Shown one piece after another: positions 56,793-64,000 of a stretch of 64,000 nucleotides of DNA. The stretch's first letter is position 1. Each line of letters starts with the position of its first letter. The stretch lies in assembly GCF_900111115.1 (NCBI RefSeq), contig NZ_FOGD01000001.1, positions 490,910-554,909 of the forward strand, written 5' to 3'. The notes under the pieces are model-generated. The model saw only the letters and a program-made list of their open reading frames with translations. It searched no databases and was not told the origin of the DNA. The DNA comes from Giesbergeria anulus (GTDB taxonomy: Bacteria > Pseudomonadota > Gammaproteobacteria > Burkholderiales > Burkholderiaceae_C). Position numbers and translations under genes: made by a program.

Positions 56793-59504
56793 ATGTCAGC
56801 ACCGACCGATCCCCAGTCCCAAAGCACCGGCCCCGACATCGACAACCAAGAAACCCGCGAGTGGCTCGATGCCCTGAGCGCGGTCATTGCCAAGGAAGGC
56901 CCCGATCGCGCGCACTTTCTGATTGAGCAATTGCTTGAAGAAGCCCGCCAGCACAGCATCGACCTGCCGTTTTCGGCCAACACGGCCTACGTCAACACCA
57001 TCGAGGCGCACCAAGAAACGCACTGCCCCGGCAACATCGAGATTGAAGAGCGCCTGCGCGCCTACATGCGCTGGAACGCGATGGCGATGGTGGTCAAGGC
57101 CAACCGCCACAACCCTGCCGATGGCGGTGACTTGGGCGGCCATATTGGCTCGTTTGCCTCGCTGGCTACCATGTTTGGCACCGGCTTTAACCACTTTTGG
57201 CAAGCCGAGAGCGAAAACCACGGCGGCGACTGCATTTATTTCCAAGGCCATGTCTCGCCCGGTATTTATGCCCGCGCCTTTTTGGAAGGCCGCCTGAGCG
57301 AAGAGCAACTGCTCAATTTCCGCCAAGAAGTCGATGGTCAGGGCCTCTCCAGCTACCCACACCCCAAGCTGATGCCCGGCTTCTGGCAGTTCCCTACGGT
57401 GTCGATGGGGCTGGGGCCGCTGATGGCGATTTACCAAGCCCGTTTCCTCAAATACCTGCACGCCCGTGGCATTGCCAACACCGAAAACCGCAAAGTCTGG
57501 GTGTTCTGCGGCGACGGCGAAATGGACGAGCCAGAAAGCCTGGGAGCCATCGGTTTGGCCGCCCGCGAAGGCTTGGACAACCTGATCTTCGTCATTAACT
57601 GCAACCTGCAACGCCTCGATGGCCCAGTGCGCGGCAACGGCAAAATCGTGCAAGAGCTCGAAGGCGAATTCCGGGGTGCGGGCTGGAACGTGATTAAGCT
57701 GCTGTGGGGCAGCGAGTGGGATTCTTTGCTGGCCCGCGACAAAGACGGCGCACTGCGCAAGCTGATGATGGACACCGTCGATGGTGACTACCAAAGCTTT
57801 AAGGCATTTGACGGGGCCTATGTGCGCAAAAACTTCTTTGGCCGCGATCCGCGCACGCTAGAGATGGTGGCGCACATGAGCGACGACGACATCTGGAACC
57901 TGCGCCGGGGCGGCCACGATCCGCAAAAGGTGTTTGCAGCCTTTGACCGTGCCGTCAAGCACGAAGGCCAACCCACCGTGCTGCTGATTAAAACCGTCAA
58001 GGGCTATGGCATGGGCAAGGCCGGTGAAGCGCGCAACACCGTCCACCAAACCAAAAAGCTCACCGACGAAGACATCAAGTACATCCGCGATCGCTTTAAC
58101 ATTCCGGTGCCCGACAGCGAACTGGCGAACATTCCGTTCTACAAACCAGCGGACGACACCCCAGAAATGCAGTACCTGCATGAGCGGCGCAAAGCCTTGG
58201 GCGGCTACCTGCCCCAGCGCCGCACCCAAGCCGAAGAGCATTTCACCGTGCCCTCGCTCGAAACCTTCAAGGCCGTGCTCGAACCCACCGCCGAAGGCCG
58301 TGAAATCTCTACCACCCAAGCCTATGTGCGCTTTTTGACGCAACTGCTGCGCGACCAAGCCCTTGGCCCACGCGTGGTGCCCATTTTGGTCGATGAGGCC
58401 CGCACCTTTGGTATGGAAGGCTTGTTCCGCCAAATTGGTATTTACAACCCCAAGGGCCAACAGTACACCCCGGTCGATCGTGACCAAGTGATGTACTACA
58501 AGGAAGACAAAGCCGGTCAAATCCTGCAAGAAGGCATCAACGAAGCCGGTGGCATGAGCAGTTGGATTGCAGCGGCTACCAGCTACAGCACCAGCAACCG
58601 CATCATGGTGCCGTTCTATGTCTACTACTCGATGTTTGGCTTCCAGCGCATTGGCGACTTGGCTTGGGCCGCAGGCGATATGCAGGCACGCGGCTTCTTG
58701 CTCGGCGGCACTTCGGGACGCACCACGCTCAACGGTGAAGGCTTGCAGCACGAAGATGGCCACAGCCACATTTTGGCAGGCACCATCCCCAACTGCATCA
58801 GCTACGACCCGACCTTTGCGCACGAAGTGGGCGTGATCTTGCACCACGGCTTGAAACGCATGGTAGAAAAGCAAGACAACGTCTTCTACTACCTGACGCT
58901 GCTGAACGAAAACTACGCCATGCCCGGCCTACAGCCCGGCACCGAAGAGCAAATCATCAAGGGCATGTACCTGAGCAAGCCCGGCGCTCAAGGCGTGTCT
59001 GGCCCGCGTGTGCAGTTGCTCGGTTCGGGCACCATCCTGCGCGAATCCTTTGCTGCGCAAGAACTGCTGGCCGTCGATTGGGGCGTGCAGGCCGATGTCT
59101 GGAGCTGCCCATCGTTCAATGAACTGGCCCGCGACGGCCAAGACGCCGAACGCTTCAACCTGCTGCACCCGCTAGAAACTCCCCGCCTGCCCTTTGTGGC
59201 GCAGCAACTGAACACCAGCACCGGCCCTGTTGTCGCCTCCACCGACTACATCAAAGCCTATGCCGAGCAAATCCGTGCCTTTATCCCGCAAGGGCGCAGC
59301 TACAAGGTGCTGGGCACCGATGGTTTTGGCCGTTCCGACTTCCGCAGCAAACTGCGCGAACACTTCGAGATCAACCGCCACTACATCGTTGTCGCTGCCC
59401 TGACGGCACTGGCCGAGCAAGGCGAGGTGCCGCGCGAGCGCGTGGCCCAAGCTATTGCCAAGTACGGCATCAATGCCGACAAGGTCAATCCGCTGTACGC
59501 ATAA
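56793..59504 (+). CDS. aceE: Pyruvate dehydrogenase E1 component (homodimeric)
   Basis: A 903-aa thiamine-diphosphate enzyme that decarboxylates pyruvate and acetylates the E2 lipoyl groups. GGDLGGHIGSFASLATMFG, the ThDP fold region WVFCGDGEMDEPESLGAI (GDG...N), and HEDGHSHI/TSGRTTLNGEGLQ are diagnostic. AGGAGA seven bases before ATG 56793 fixes the start; an in-frame extension to 56655 is not supported. First gene of aceE-aceF-lpdA. The AT-rich 177 bp upstream should hold the promoter; no operator was recognised. Confidence 0.97.
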   Translation: MSAPTDPQSQSTGPDIDNQETREWLDALSAVIAKEGPDRAHFLIEQLLEEARQHSIDLPFSANTAYVNTIEAHQETHCPGNIEIEERLRAYMRWNAMAMVVKANRHNPADGGDLGGHIGSFASLATMFGTGFNHFWQAESENHGGDCIYFQGHVSPGIYARAFLEGRLSEEQLLNFRQEVDGQGLSSYPHPKLMPGFWQFPTVSMGLGPLMAIYQARFLKYLHARGIANTENRKVWVFCGDGEMDEPESLGAIGLAAREGLDNLIFVINCNLQRLDGPVRGNGKIVQELEGEFRGAGWNVIKLLWGSEWDSLLARDKDGALRKLMMDTVDGDYQSFKAFDGAYVRKNFFGRDPRTLEMVAHMSDDDIWNLRRGGHDPQKVFAAFDRAVKHEGQPTVLLIKTVKGYGMGKAGEARNTVHQTKKLTDEDIKYIRDRFNIPVPDSELANIPFYKPADDTPEMQYLHERRKALGGYLPQRRTQAEEHFTVPSLETFKAVLEPTAEGREISTTQAYVRFLTQLLRDQALGPRVVPILVDEARTFGMEGLFRQIGIYNPKGQQYTPVDRDQVMYYKEDKAGQILQEGINEAGGMSSWIAAATSYSTSNRIMVPFYVYYSMFGFQRIGDLAWAAGDMQARGFLLGGTSGRTTLNGEGLQHEDGHSHILAGTIPNCISYDPTFAHEVGVILHHGLKRMVEKQDNVFYYLTLLNENYAMPGLQPGTEEQIIKGMYLSKPGAQGVSGPRVQLLGSGTILRESFAAQELLAVDWGVQADVWSCPSFNELARDGQDAERFNLLHPLETPRLPFVAQQLNTSTGPVVASTDYIKAYAEQIRAFIPQGRSYKVLGTDGFGRSDFRSKLREHFEINRHYIVVAALTALAEQGEVPRERVAQAIAKYGINADKVNPLYA

Positions 59505-59522
59505 ACCCCACCGGAGACAAAC

Positions 59523-61166
59523 ATGGCATTGGTAGAAATCAAGGTCCCCGATATTGGGGATTTCAGTGAAGTGGCAGTGATTGAACTGCTGGTCAAACCC
59601 GGCGATACGATTGCCGCCGAGCAGTCGTTGATTACCGTCGAGTCCGACAAAGCGTCGATGGAGATTCCCTCCAGCCACGCTGGCGTGGTCAAAGAACTCA
59701 AAGTAGCTTTGGGCGACAAGGTCGCTGAAGGCAGCATCGTGCTGGTACTCGAAACCACCGGCGAGGCGGCTGTGCCTGCGGCGGCAGCCCCGGCCCCGGC
59801 AGCAGCACCTGTGGCCGCCCCGGTAGCGGTGGCGGCCCCTGCGGTGACCGTAGCGGCTGGCCCAGTCGAAGTGCGCGTGCCCGACATTGGCGACTTTAAA
59901 GACGTAGCGGTGATTGAAGTTTTTGTGAAGCCCGGCGATAGCGTCAAGGTCGAGCAAAGCCTGATTACCGTGGAGTCAGACAAAGCCTCGATGGAAATTC
60001 CATCTTCCCACGCTGGCGTGCTCAAAGAGCTAAAGGTCAAGGTCGGTGACAAGGTCAATATTGGCGATCTGCTGGCGATTTTGGAAGGTGCTGCGGGTGC
60101 TACGGCCCCGGCAGCGGCTACCCCTGTTGTAGCAGCGCCGGCTCCAGTGGCTGCGGCAGCCCCGGTGGCCGCCACAGTGACGGCCAACGCAGTGGCACAC
60201 AACCCCACCGCCACCCCAGCGCTGGGTCTGCCCCACGCTTCGCCCTCGGTGCGCAAGTTTGCCCGTGAACTGGGCGTGCCGCTGGCCGAAGTCAAAGGCT
60301 CTGGCCCCAAGGGCCGCATCACCCAGTCTGACATCCAAGGCTTTACCAAGTCGGTGATGGCGGGTGCTATCCAAACCTTGGCGCAAGCTGCCAAGGCTCC
60401 AGCAGCAGCGGCCAACAACGGTGGTGGTTCTGAACTGGGCCTGATTCCGTGGCCCAAGGTGGACTTTGCCAAATTTGGCCCGATTGAGCGCAAAGAACTC
60501 AGCCGCATCAAAAAGATCAGCGGTGCCAATTTGCTGCGCAACGCCATCATGATTCCGGCGGTCACTAACCATGACGATGCCGACATCACCGATCTGGAAG
60601 CCTTCCGCGTCTCGACCAACAAAGAGAACGAAAAGTCCGGCGTCAAAGTGACGATGCTGGCCTTCCTCATCAAGGCTTGCGTGGCCGCGCTGAAGAAGTT
60701 TCCGGAGTTCAATAGCAGCTTGGATGGCGATGCACTCATCTACAAGCAGTATTACCACATCGGTTTTGCCGCTGACACGCCCAACGGCCTGATGGTGCCC
60801 GTGATTAAAGATGCCGACAAAAAAGGTATTTTCCAGATCAGCCAAGAAATGGGCGAGCTGGCTAAAAAAGCCCGCGATGGCAAACTCAGCCCAGCAGAGA
60901 TGACGGGTGCCACCTTCACCATCTCCAGCTTGGGCGGCATTGGTGGACGTTACTTCACCCCCATCATCAACGCCCCTGAAGTGGCAATTTTGGGCGTGTG
61001 CAAGAGCACTATGGAACCGGTCTGGGATGGCAAACAGTTTGTGCCGCGCCTGATGCTGCCGCTCTCTTTGACTTGGGATCATCGCGTGATTGACGGTGCC
61101 GCAGCGGCGCGCTTTAACGTCTATCTGGGCCAAATCCTCAGCGACTTCCGTCGCGTGCTGCTGTAA
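59523..61166 (+). CDS. aceF: Pyruvate dehydrogenase E2, dihydrolipoyl acetyltransferase
   Basis: A 547-aa core subunit. Lipoyl domain 1 (residues 1-78, lipoyl-Lys43 in ESDKASME) and lipoyl domain 2 (115-190, Lys154) are joined by Ala/Pro linkers. A peripheral subunit-binding domain (about 238-280, [12 protein letters not shown]) follows, then the catalytic domain with [14 protein letters not shown]. It transfers acetyl groups to CoA and binds E1 and E3. It is 18 bp after aceE and 12 bp before lpdA. Two lipoyl domains rather than E. coli's three is usual for this group. Confidence 0.97.
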   Translation: MALVEIKVPDIGDFSEVAVIELLVKPGDTIAAEQSLITVESDKASMEIPSSHAGVVKELKVALGDKVAEGSIVLVLETTGEAAVPAAAAPAPAAAPVAAPVAVAAPAVTVAAGPVEVRVPDIGDFKDVAVIEVFVKPGDSVKVEQSLITVESDKASMEIPSSHAGVLKELKVKVGDKVNIGDLLAILEGAAGATAPAAATPVVAAPAPVAAAAPVAATVTANAVAHNPTATPALGLPHASPSVRKFARELGVPLAEVKGSGPKGRITQSDIQGFTKSVMAGAIQTLAQAAKAPAAAANNGGGSELGLIPWPKVDFAKFGPIERKELSRIKKISGANLLRNAIMIPAVTNHDDADITDLEAFRVSTNKENEKSGVKVTMLAFLIKACVAALKKFPEFNSSLDGDALIYKQYYHIGFAADTPNGLMVPVIKDADKKGIFQISQEMGELAKKARDGKLSPAEMTGATFTISSLGGIGGRYFTPIINAPEVAILGVCKSTMEPVWDGKQFVPRLMLPLSLTWDHRVIDGAAAARFNVYLGQILSDFRRVLL

Positions 61167-61178
61167 GGAGGCCACGCT

Positions 61179-63014
61179 ATGGCACTGATTGATATCAAAG
61201 TCCCTGACATTGGCGATTTTGCCGATGTGGCCGTGATTGAGTTGCTGGTCAAACCCGGCGACACCATCAAGGTGGAGCAAAGCCTGATTACCGTCGAATC
61301 GGACAAAGCCTCGATGGAAATTCCCTCCAGCCATGCGGGGGTAGTCAAAGAGTTGAAAGTCGCTTTGGGCGATAAAGTCAAAGAAGGTAGCGTAGTGCTC
61401 TCGCTGGAAGTGAGCGGCGAAGCTACTGCGGCGGCCCCGGCTGCGACACCCGCGCCACAAGCAGCGGCAGCGGCTCCGGCTCCCGTAGCGGCTGCTGCAC
61501 CAGCGGCCCCCGTTCCGGGCGCGGCCAGCTACACAGGCGCTGTCGATCTGGATTGCGACGTGCTGGTGCTCGGTGGTGGCCCCGGTGGCTACTCGGCGGC
61601 GTTCCGCGCCGCCGATCTGGGCCTCAAGGTGGTGGTGGTTGAGCGCTATGCCACACTGGGTGGCGTCTGCCTGAACGTGGGCTGCATCCCCTCCAAGGCA
61701 CTGCTGCACGTCGCTGCGGTGATGGACGAAGTAGCGCACTTGGGCGACTTGGGTGTGGACTTTGGCGCACCCAGCGTTAACATCGATAAGCTGCGCGGCC
61801 ACAAAGAGAAGGTGATTGCCAAGCTGACCGGCGGTTTGGCCGCGATGGCCAAGATGCGCAAAGTGACCATCGTGCGCGGCTTGGGCCAGTTTGTCGGGGC
61901 CAACCACCTCGAAGTGGCAGAGACCAGCGGCAGCGCCCAAGAGCAAACGGGCAGCAAAAAAGTAGTGGCTTTCAAGAAAGCCATCATCGCTGCGGGTTCG
62001 CAAGCCGTGCGCTTGCCCTTCATGCCCAACGATCCGCGCGTGGTGGACTCCACTGGCGCGCTGGCGCTGGCGGGCGTGCCCAAAAAGATGCTCATCGTCG
62101 GCGGTGGCATCATTGGTTTGGAAATGGGCACCGTCTATTCCACACTGGGCGCACGCTTGGATGTGGTCGAGATGATGGATGGCCTGATGCAAGGTGCCGA
62201 CCGCGATTTGGTCAAAATCTGGCAAAAGATGAACGCCAAGCGCTTTGACAACATCCTGCTCAAAACCAAAACCGTCGGTGCCGAAGCCACCCCCGAAGGC
62301 ATCAAGGTGCAGTTTGAAGGCTTGGATGGCACCAAATCCGAAGGCGTGTACGACCTCGTGTTGCAAGCCGTGGGCCGTACGCCCAACGGTAAAAAGCTGG
62401 CTGCCGACAAGGCCGGAGTAGCGGTGACGGATCGCGGCTTTATTGACGTCGATATCCAGATGCGCACCAATGTGCCGCACATTTTTGCCATTGGCGATAT
62501 CGTCGGCCAGCCCATGTTGGCGCACAAGGCCGTGCATGAAGCCCATGTGGCGGCGGAAGTCATCGCCGGAGAATTGCAAGGCAACAAGGAACTGGCCGCC
62601 AGCGCCTTCAATGCCCGCGTGATCCCTAGCGTGGCCTACACCGACCCCGAAGTGGCTTGGGTCGGACTGACCGAAGACCAAGCCAAAGCGCAAGGCATCA
62701 AGGTGAAAAAGGGCTTGTTCCCTTGGACAGCCTCGGGCCGCGCTATTGCCAATGGTCGCGACGAAGGCGTGACCAAGCTGCTGTTTGATGATTCTCCCGA
62801 GGCCCACGGCCACGGTAAAATCTTGGGCGGCGGCATGGTCGGCACCCATGCGGGTGACATGATCGGCGAGATTGCCTTGGCGATTGAAATGGGCGCGGAT
62901 GCCGTCGATATCGGCAAGACCATCCACCCACACCCCACGCTGGGCGAAAGCATTGGCATGGCGGCAGAAGTGGCGCACGGGTCTTGCACGGATTTGCCGC
63001 CGAGCAAGAAGTAA
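61179..63014 (+). CDS. lpdA: Dihydrolipoyl dehydrogenase (E3) with fused N-terminal lipoyl domain
   Basis: A 611-aa flavoprotein. Residues 1-78 form a lipoyl domain closely similar in protein sequence to the first lipoyl domain of aceF (Lys43 in ESDKASME), then an Ala/Pro linker to about 115. The E3 part has the FAD site [13 protein letters not shown], redox disulfide [18 protein letters not shown] site [11 protein letters not shown] and the C-terminal HPHPTLGE histidine-glutamate pair. It reoxidises dihydrolipoyl groups. AAGGAGG precedes the ATG. The lipoyl fusion is known in some beta-proteobacterial PDH-specific E3s. Confidence 0.96.
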   Translation: MALIDIKVPDIGDFADVAVIELLVKPGDTIKVEQSLITVESDKASMEIPSSHAGVVKELKVALGDKVKEGSVVLSLEVSGEATAAAPAATPAPQAAAAAPAPVAAAAPAAPVPGAASYTGAVDLDCDVLVLGGGPGGYSAAFRAADLGLKVVVVERYATLGGVCLNVGCIPSKALLHVAAVMDEVAHLGDLGVDFGAPSVNIDKLRGHKEKVIAKLTGGLAAMAKMRKVTIVRGLGQFVGANHLEVAETSGSAQEQTGSKKVVAFKKAIIAAGSQAVRLPFMPNDPRVVDSTGALALAGVPKKMLIVGGGIIGLEMGTVYSTLGARLDVVEMMDGLMQGADRDLVKIWQKMNAKRFDNILLKTKTVGAEATPEGIKVQFEGLDGTKSEGVYDLVLQAVGRTPNGKKLAADKAGVAVTDRGFIDVDIQMRTNVPHIFAIGDIVGQPMLAHKAVHEAHVAAEVIAGELQGNKELAASAFNARVIPSVAYTDPEVAWVGLTEDQAKAQGIKVKKGLFPWTASGRAIANGRDEGVTKLLFDDSPEAHGHGKILGGGMVGTHAGDMIGEIALAIEMGADAVDIGKTIHPHPTLGESIGMAAEVAHGSCTDLPPSKK

Positions 63015-63035
63015 ACTCTTTCACGCACACCTTTA

Positions 63036-63067
63036 AAAAGCCCGAACTGGCAACGATTCGGGCTTTT
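63036..63067. terminator. Bidirectional terminator between lpdA and the right-edge gene
   Basis: AAAAGCCCGAA pairs with TTCGGGCTTTT over a 10-base loop, 21 bases after the lpdA stop. The A/T ends let it act on both convergent genes. Confidence 0.9.
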
Positions 63068-63082
63068 CTGCTGGTGAACCAG

Positions 63083-64000
63083 TCACTGCCTTTTCGCTGC
63101 TTCGTCGAGCCATTCGTCCATACCATTAACGCCAAGGGCAAGAAGTTTGTCTTGAACTGAAATAACACGCTGAATCATTGCCCCATCGTCTGACTCTTCT
63201 AGCTCTTCTGCGTGGGCAAAAAGATGGGTTAGGAGTTGGGTTAGGTTGTTTTCATAGTCGTAAAGATAAGGTCTCGTCCGCTCTACGAAGTTCAGATAAA
63301 TCTCTGTAGCTGCCAGCGCTTCTTGTGGCGCATATTGTGAAGTGGCATTAAGCCAAGCATCGAAGCCATAAATATCGCAACGATTAGATTTAGCATCTAT
63401 CTCTAGCAGCTCAAAGCATCGTTTTAGAGTATCTTCGGGAATGACTGTCAATGGCTCTATATGGCGTAATAGCTTTTTGAATTGGCATGAAACAGTCACG
63501 GCATGAGGGTTATCGGTGGACATGGCTGCTACGAATGCTGCAAGACAATAATTTCGGTGATGTAGGTAATTATCTGAATGACTCCAAACAATTGCAGCCC
63601 CCCGCCAAGCTTCAGCATTATTAATATCCCTGAGCTGATGAAGCAGCTCGTTAATATCTAATTTTCCGCTTAGCGTCGCAAGCGCAGCAATACGACCCCA
63701 TACTTCCAAGTCTTTGCCGCTACCAGTAGTGGCCAACTGCGCAAGCCATGCTTTGACTATCTCAAAATTTTGATAATATGCAAAATAGAGGCAACGCTCG
63801 GCTATCGCCCAGAGTCCTGGGGCAGTTTTTTGCATGGTAAGGTCAAACAATCGCCAACCTAATTCAGGAGCCATACTCTGTAAATAGGGCAAGCGCCGCA
63901 ACATGACTGCCCGAACAGCGGGGTGTGCATCGTTTGAAAAACTGCATAGAGCGACATCCAGAATTTCAGGAAACGGCGCATTTTTTTCCAAAAAATTAAT
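63083..64000 (-). CDS. Partial HEAT-like alpha-solenoid protein (5' end outside window)
   Basis: The frame stays open to the right edge (the codons beyond the TTG at 63991 read F, N, I), so at least 305 residues are the C-terminal part of a larger protein. The sequence is all helical, with repeat-like pairs: HPAVRAVMLRRLPYLQSM, APGLWAIAERCLYFAYYQNF, the segment EVWGRIAALATLSGKLDINE and later EAWRGAAIVWSH. This is the HEAT/armadillo-like pattern often found as the sensor end of large STAND-type NTPases, but no NTPase domain is in view. It is AT-richer than the pyruvate dehydrogenase operon, suggesting recent acquisition. Function not assigned. Confidence 0.75.
   Translation of the reverse strand: MNFLEKNAPFPEILDVALCSFSNDAHPAVRAVMLRRLPYLQSMAPELGWRLFDLTMQKTAPGLWAIAERCLYFAYYQNFEIVKAWLAQLATTGSGKDLEVWGRIAALATLSGKLDINELLHQLRDINNAEAWRGAAIVWSHSDNYLHHRNYCLAAFVAAMSTDNPHAVTVSCQFKKLLRHIEPLTVIPEDTLKRCFELLEIDAKSNRCDIYGFDAWLNATSQYAPQEALAATEIYLNFVERTRPYLYDYENNLTQLLTHLFAHAEELEESDDGAMIQRVISVQDKLLALGVNGMDEWLDEAAKRQ

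Noticed and set aside
59172-60739. Antisense open frames over the lipoyl-domain region
   Set aside because: They arise from Ala/Pro-rich GC-rich linkers of aceF; no start signals or family motifs.
60030-62978. 982-codon open frame on the minus strand
   Set aside because: Antisense to aceF and lpdA; the translation has no recognisable domain and is His/Gln/Gly-rich.

Overview
The window reads as a chromosome segment of a Burkholderiales bacterium, most likely Comamonadaceae. Pointers are the intracellular PHA depolymerase and phasin, the short soluble RsxB, the DUF2069 and DUF4124 proteins, an AlgZ/AlgR-like LytTR pair, and an aceE-aceF-lpdA operon whose E3 carries its own lipoyl domain. The species cannot be named from sequence alone. 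Most of the DNA is GC-rich; the left-edge 225-aa ORF and the HigB promoter, the kinase at 14.1-16.5 kb, the MarR/cytochrome module at 23-25 kb and the right-edge gene look more AT-rich.

Layout. 1-7527: right part of an integrated element ending at a 47-nt 3' remnant of tRNA-Thr(CGT). Genes run leftwards from the junction: tyrosine integrase, HigB/HigA toxin-antitoxin, an unknown 225-aa HTH-like protein, an AlpA-like regulator, an Ash-like protein, a TOPRIM primase-helicase, and a partial TubC_N-like/zinc-finger protein that leaves the window. The arrangement resembles P4-type satellites, with the toxin-antitoxin pair in the int-alpA cargo position. 7.6-13.5 kb: yhaO-yhaN DNA-repair pair coupled to a DMT transporter with a histidine-rich tail. 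13.6-18.9 kb: a collagen-like lipoprotein, then a Ser/Thr kinase-TPR gene sitting between two copies of a terminator plus acs 3'-end sequence, then intact acs. 19-22.8 kb: DUF2069, a GlcD-like FAD oxidase, thyA-folA, hicAB. 23-25.2 kb: MarR regulator divergent from a membrane protein, cytochrome c' and cytochrome b561, with a perfect 28-bp palindrome between them. 25.3-30.8 kb: aminotransferase, orphan TRAP permeases, methylmalonyl-CoA decarboxylase, and a 45-aa membrane peptide overlapping a hemerythrin. 30.8-34.2 kb: five-gene operon of unknown acidic proteins around a 98-aa J-domain protein. 34.3-43 kb: orphan ABC ATPase, DUF2306-LytS-LytTR operon, uppP, OmpV/MipA porin, lipase lipoprotein, RraA, and a zinc-binding chemoreceptor. 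43.2-50.4 kb: tRNA-Lys, dusA, phaZ under a repeated operator, RsxB, a GGDEF/CBS protein, phasin, and small unknowns. 50.4-63 kb: prlC, folD, a FixJ/FixL-type two-component pair, and the pyruvate dehydrogenase operon. 63.1-64 kb: the C-terminal part of an AT-richer, HEAT-like alpha-solenoid protein that runs off the right edge.

The best candidates for undescribed biology are the J-domain operon, the kinase-TPR island with its acs remnant, the int-alpA cargo segment, the right-edge solenoid gene, and the MarR/cytochrome module. All functional statements rest on motif recognition by eye; no database search was possible.
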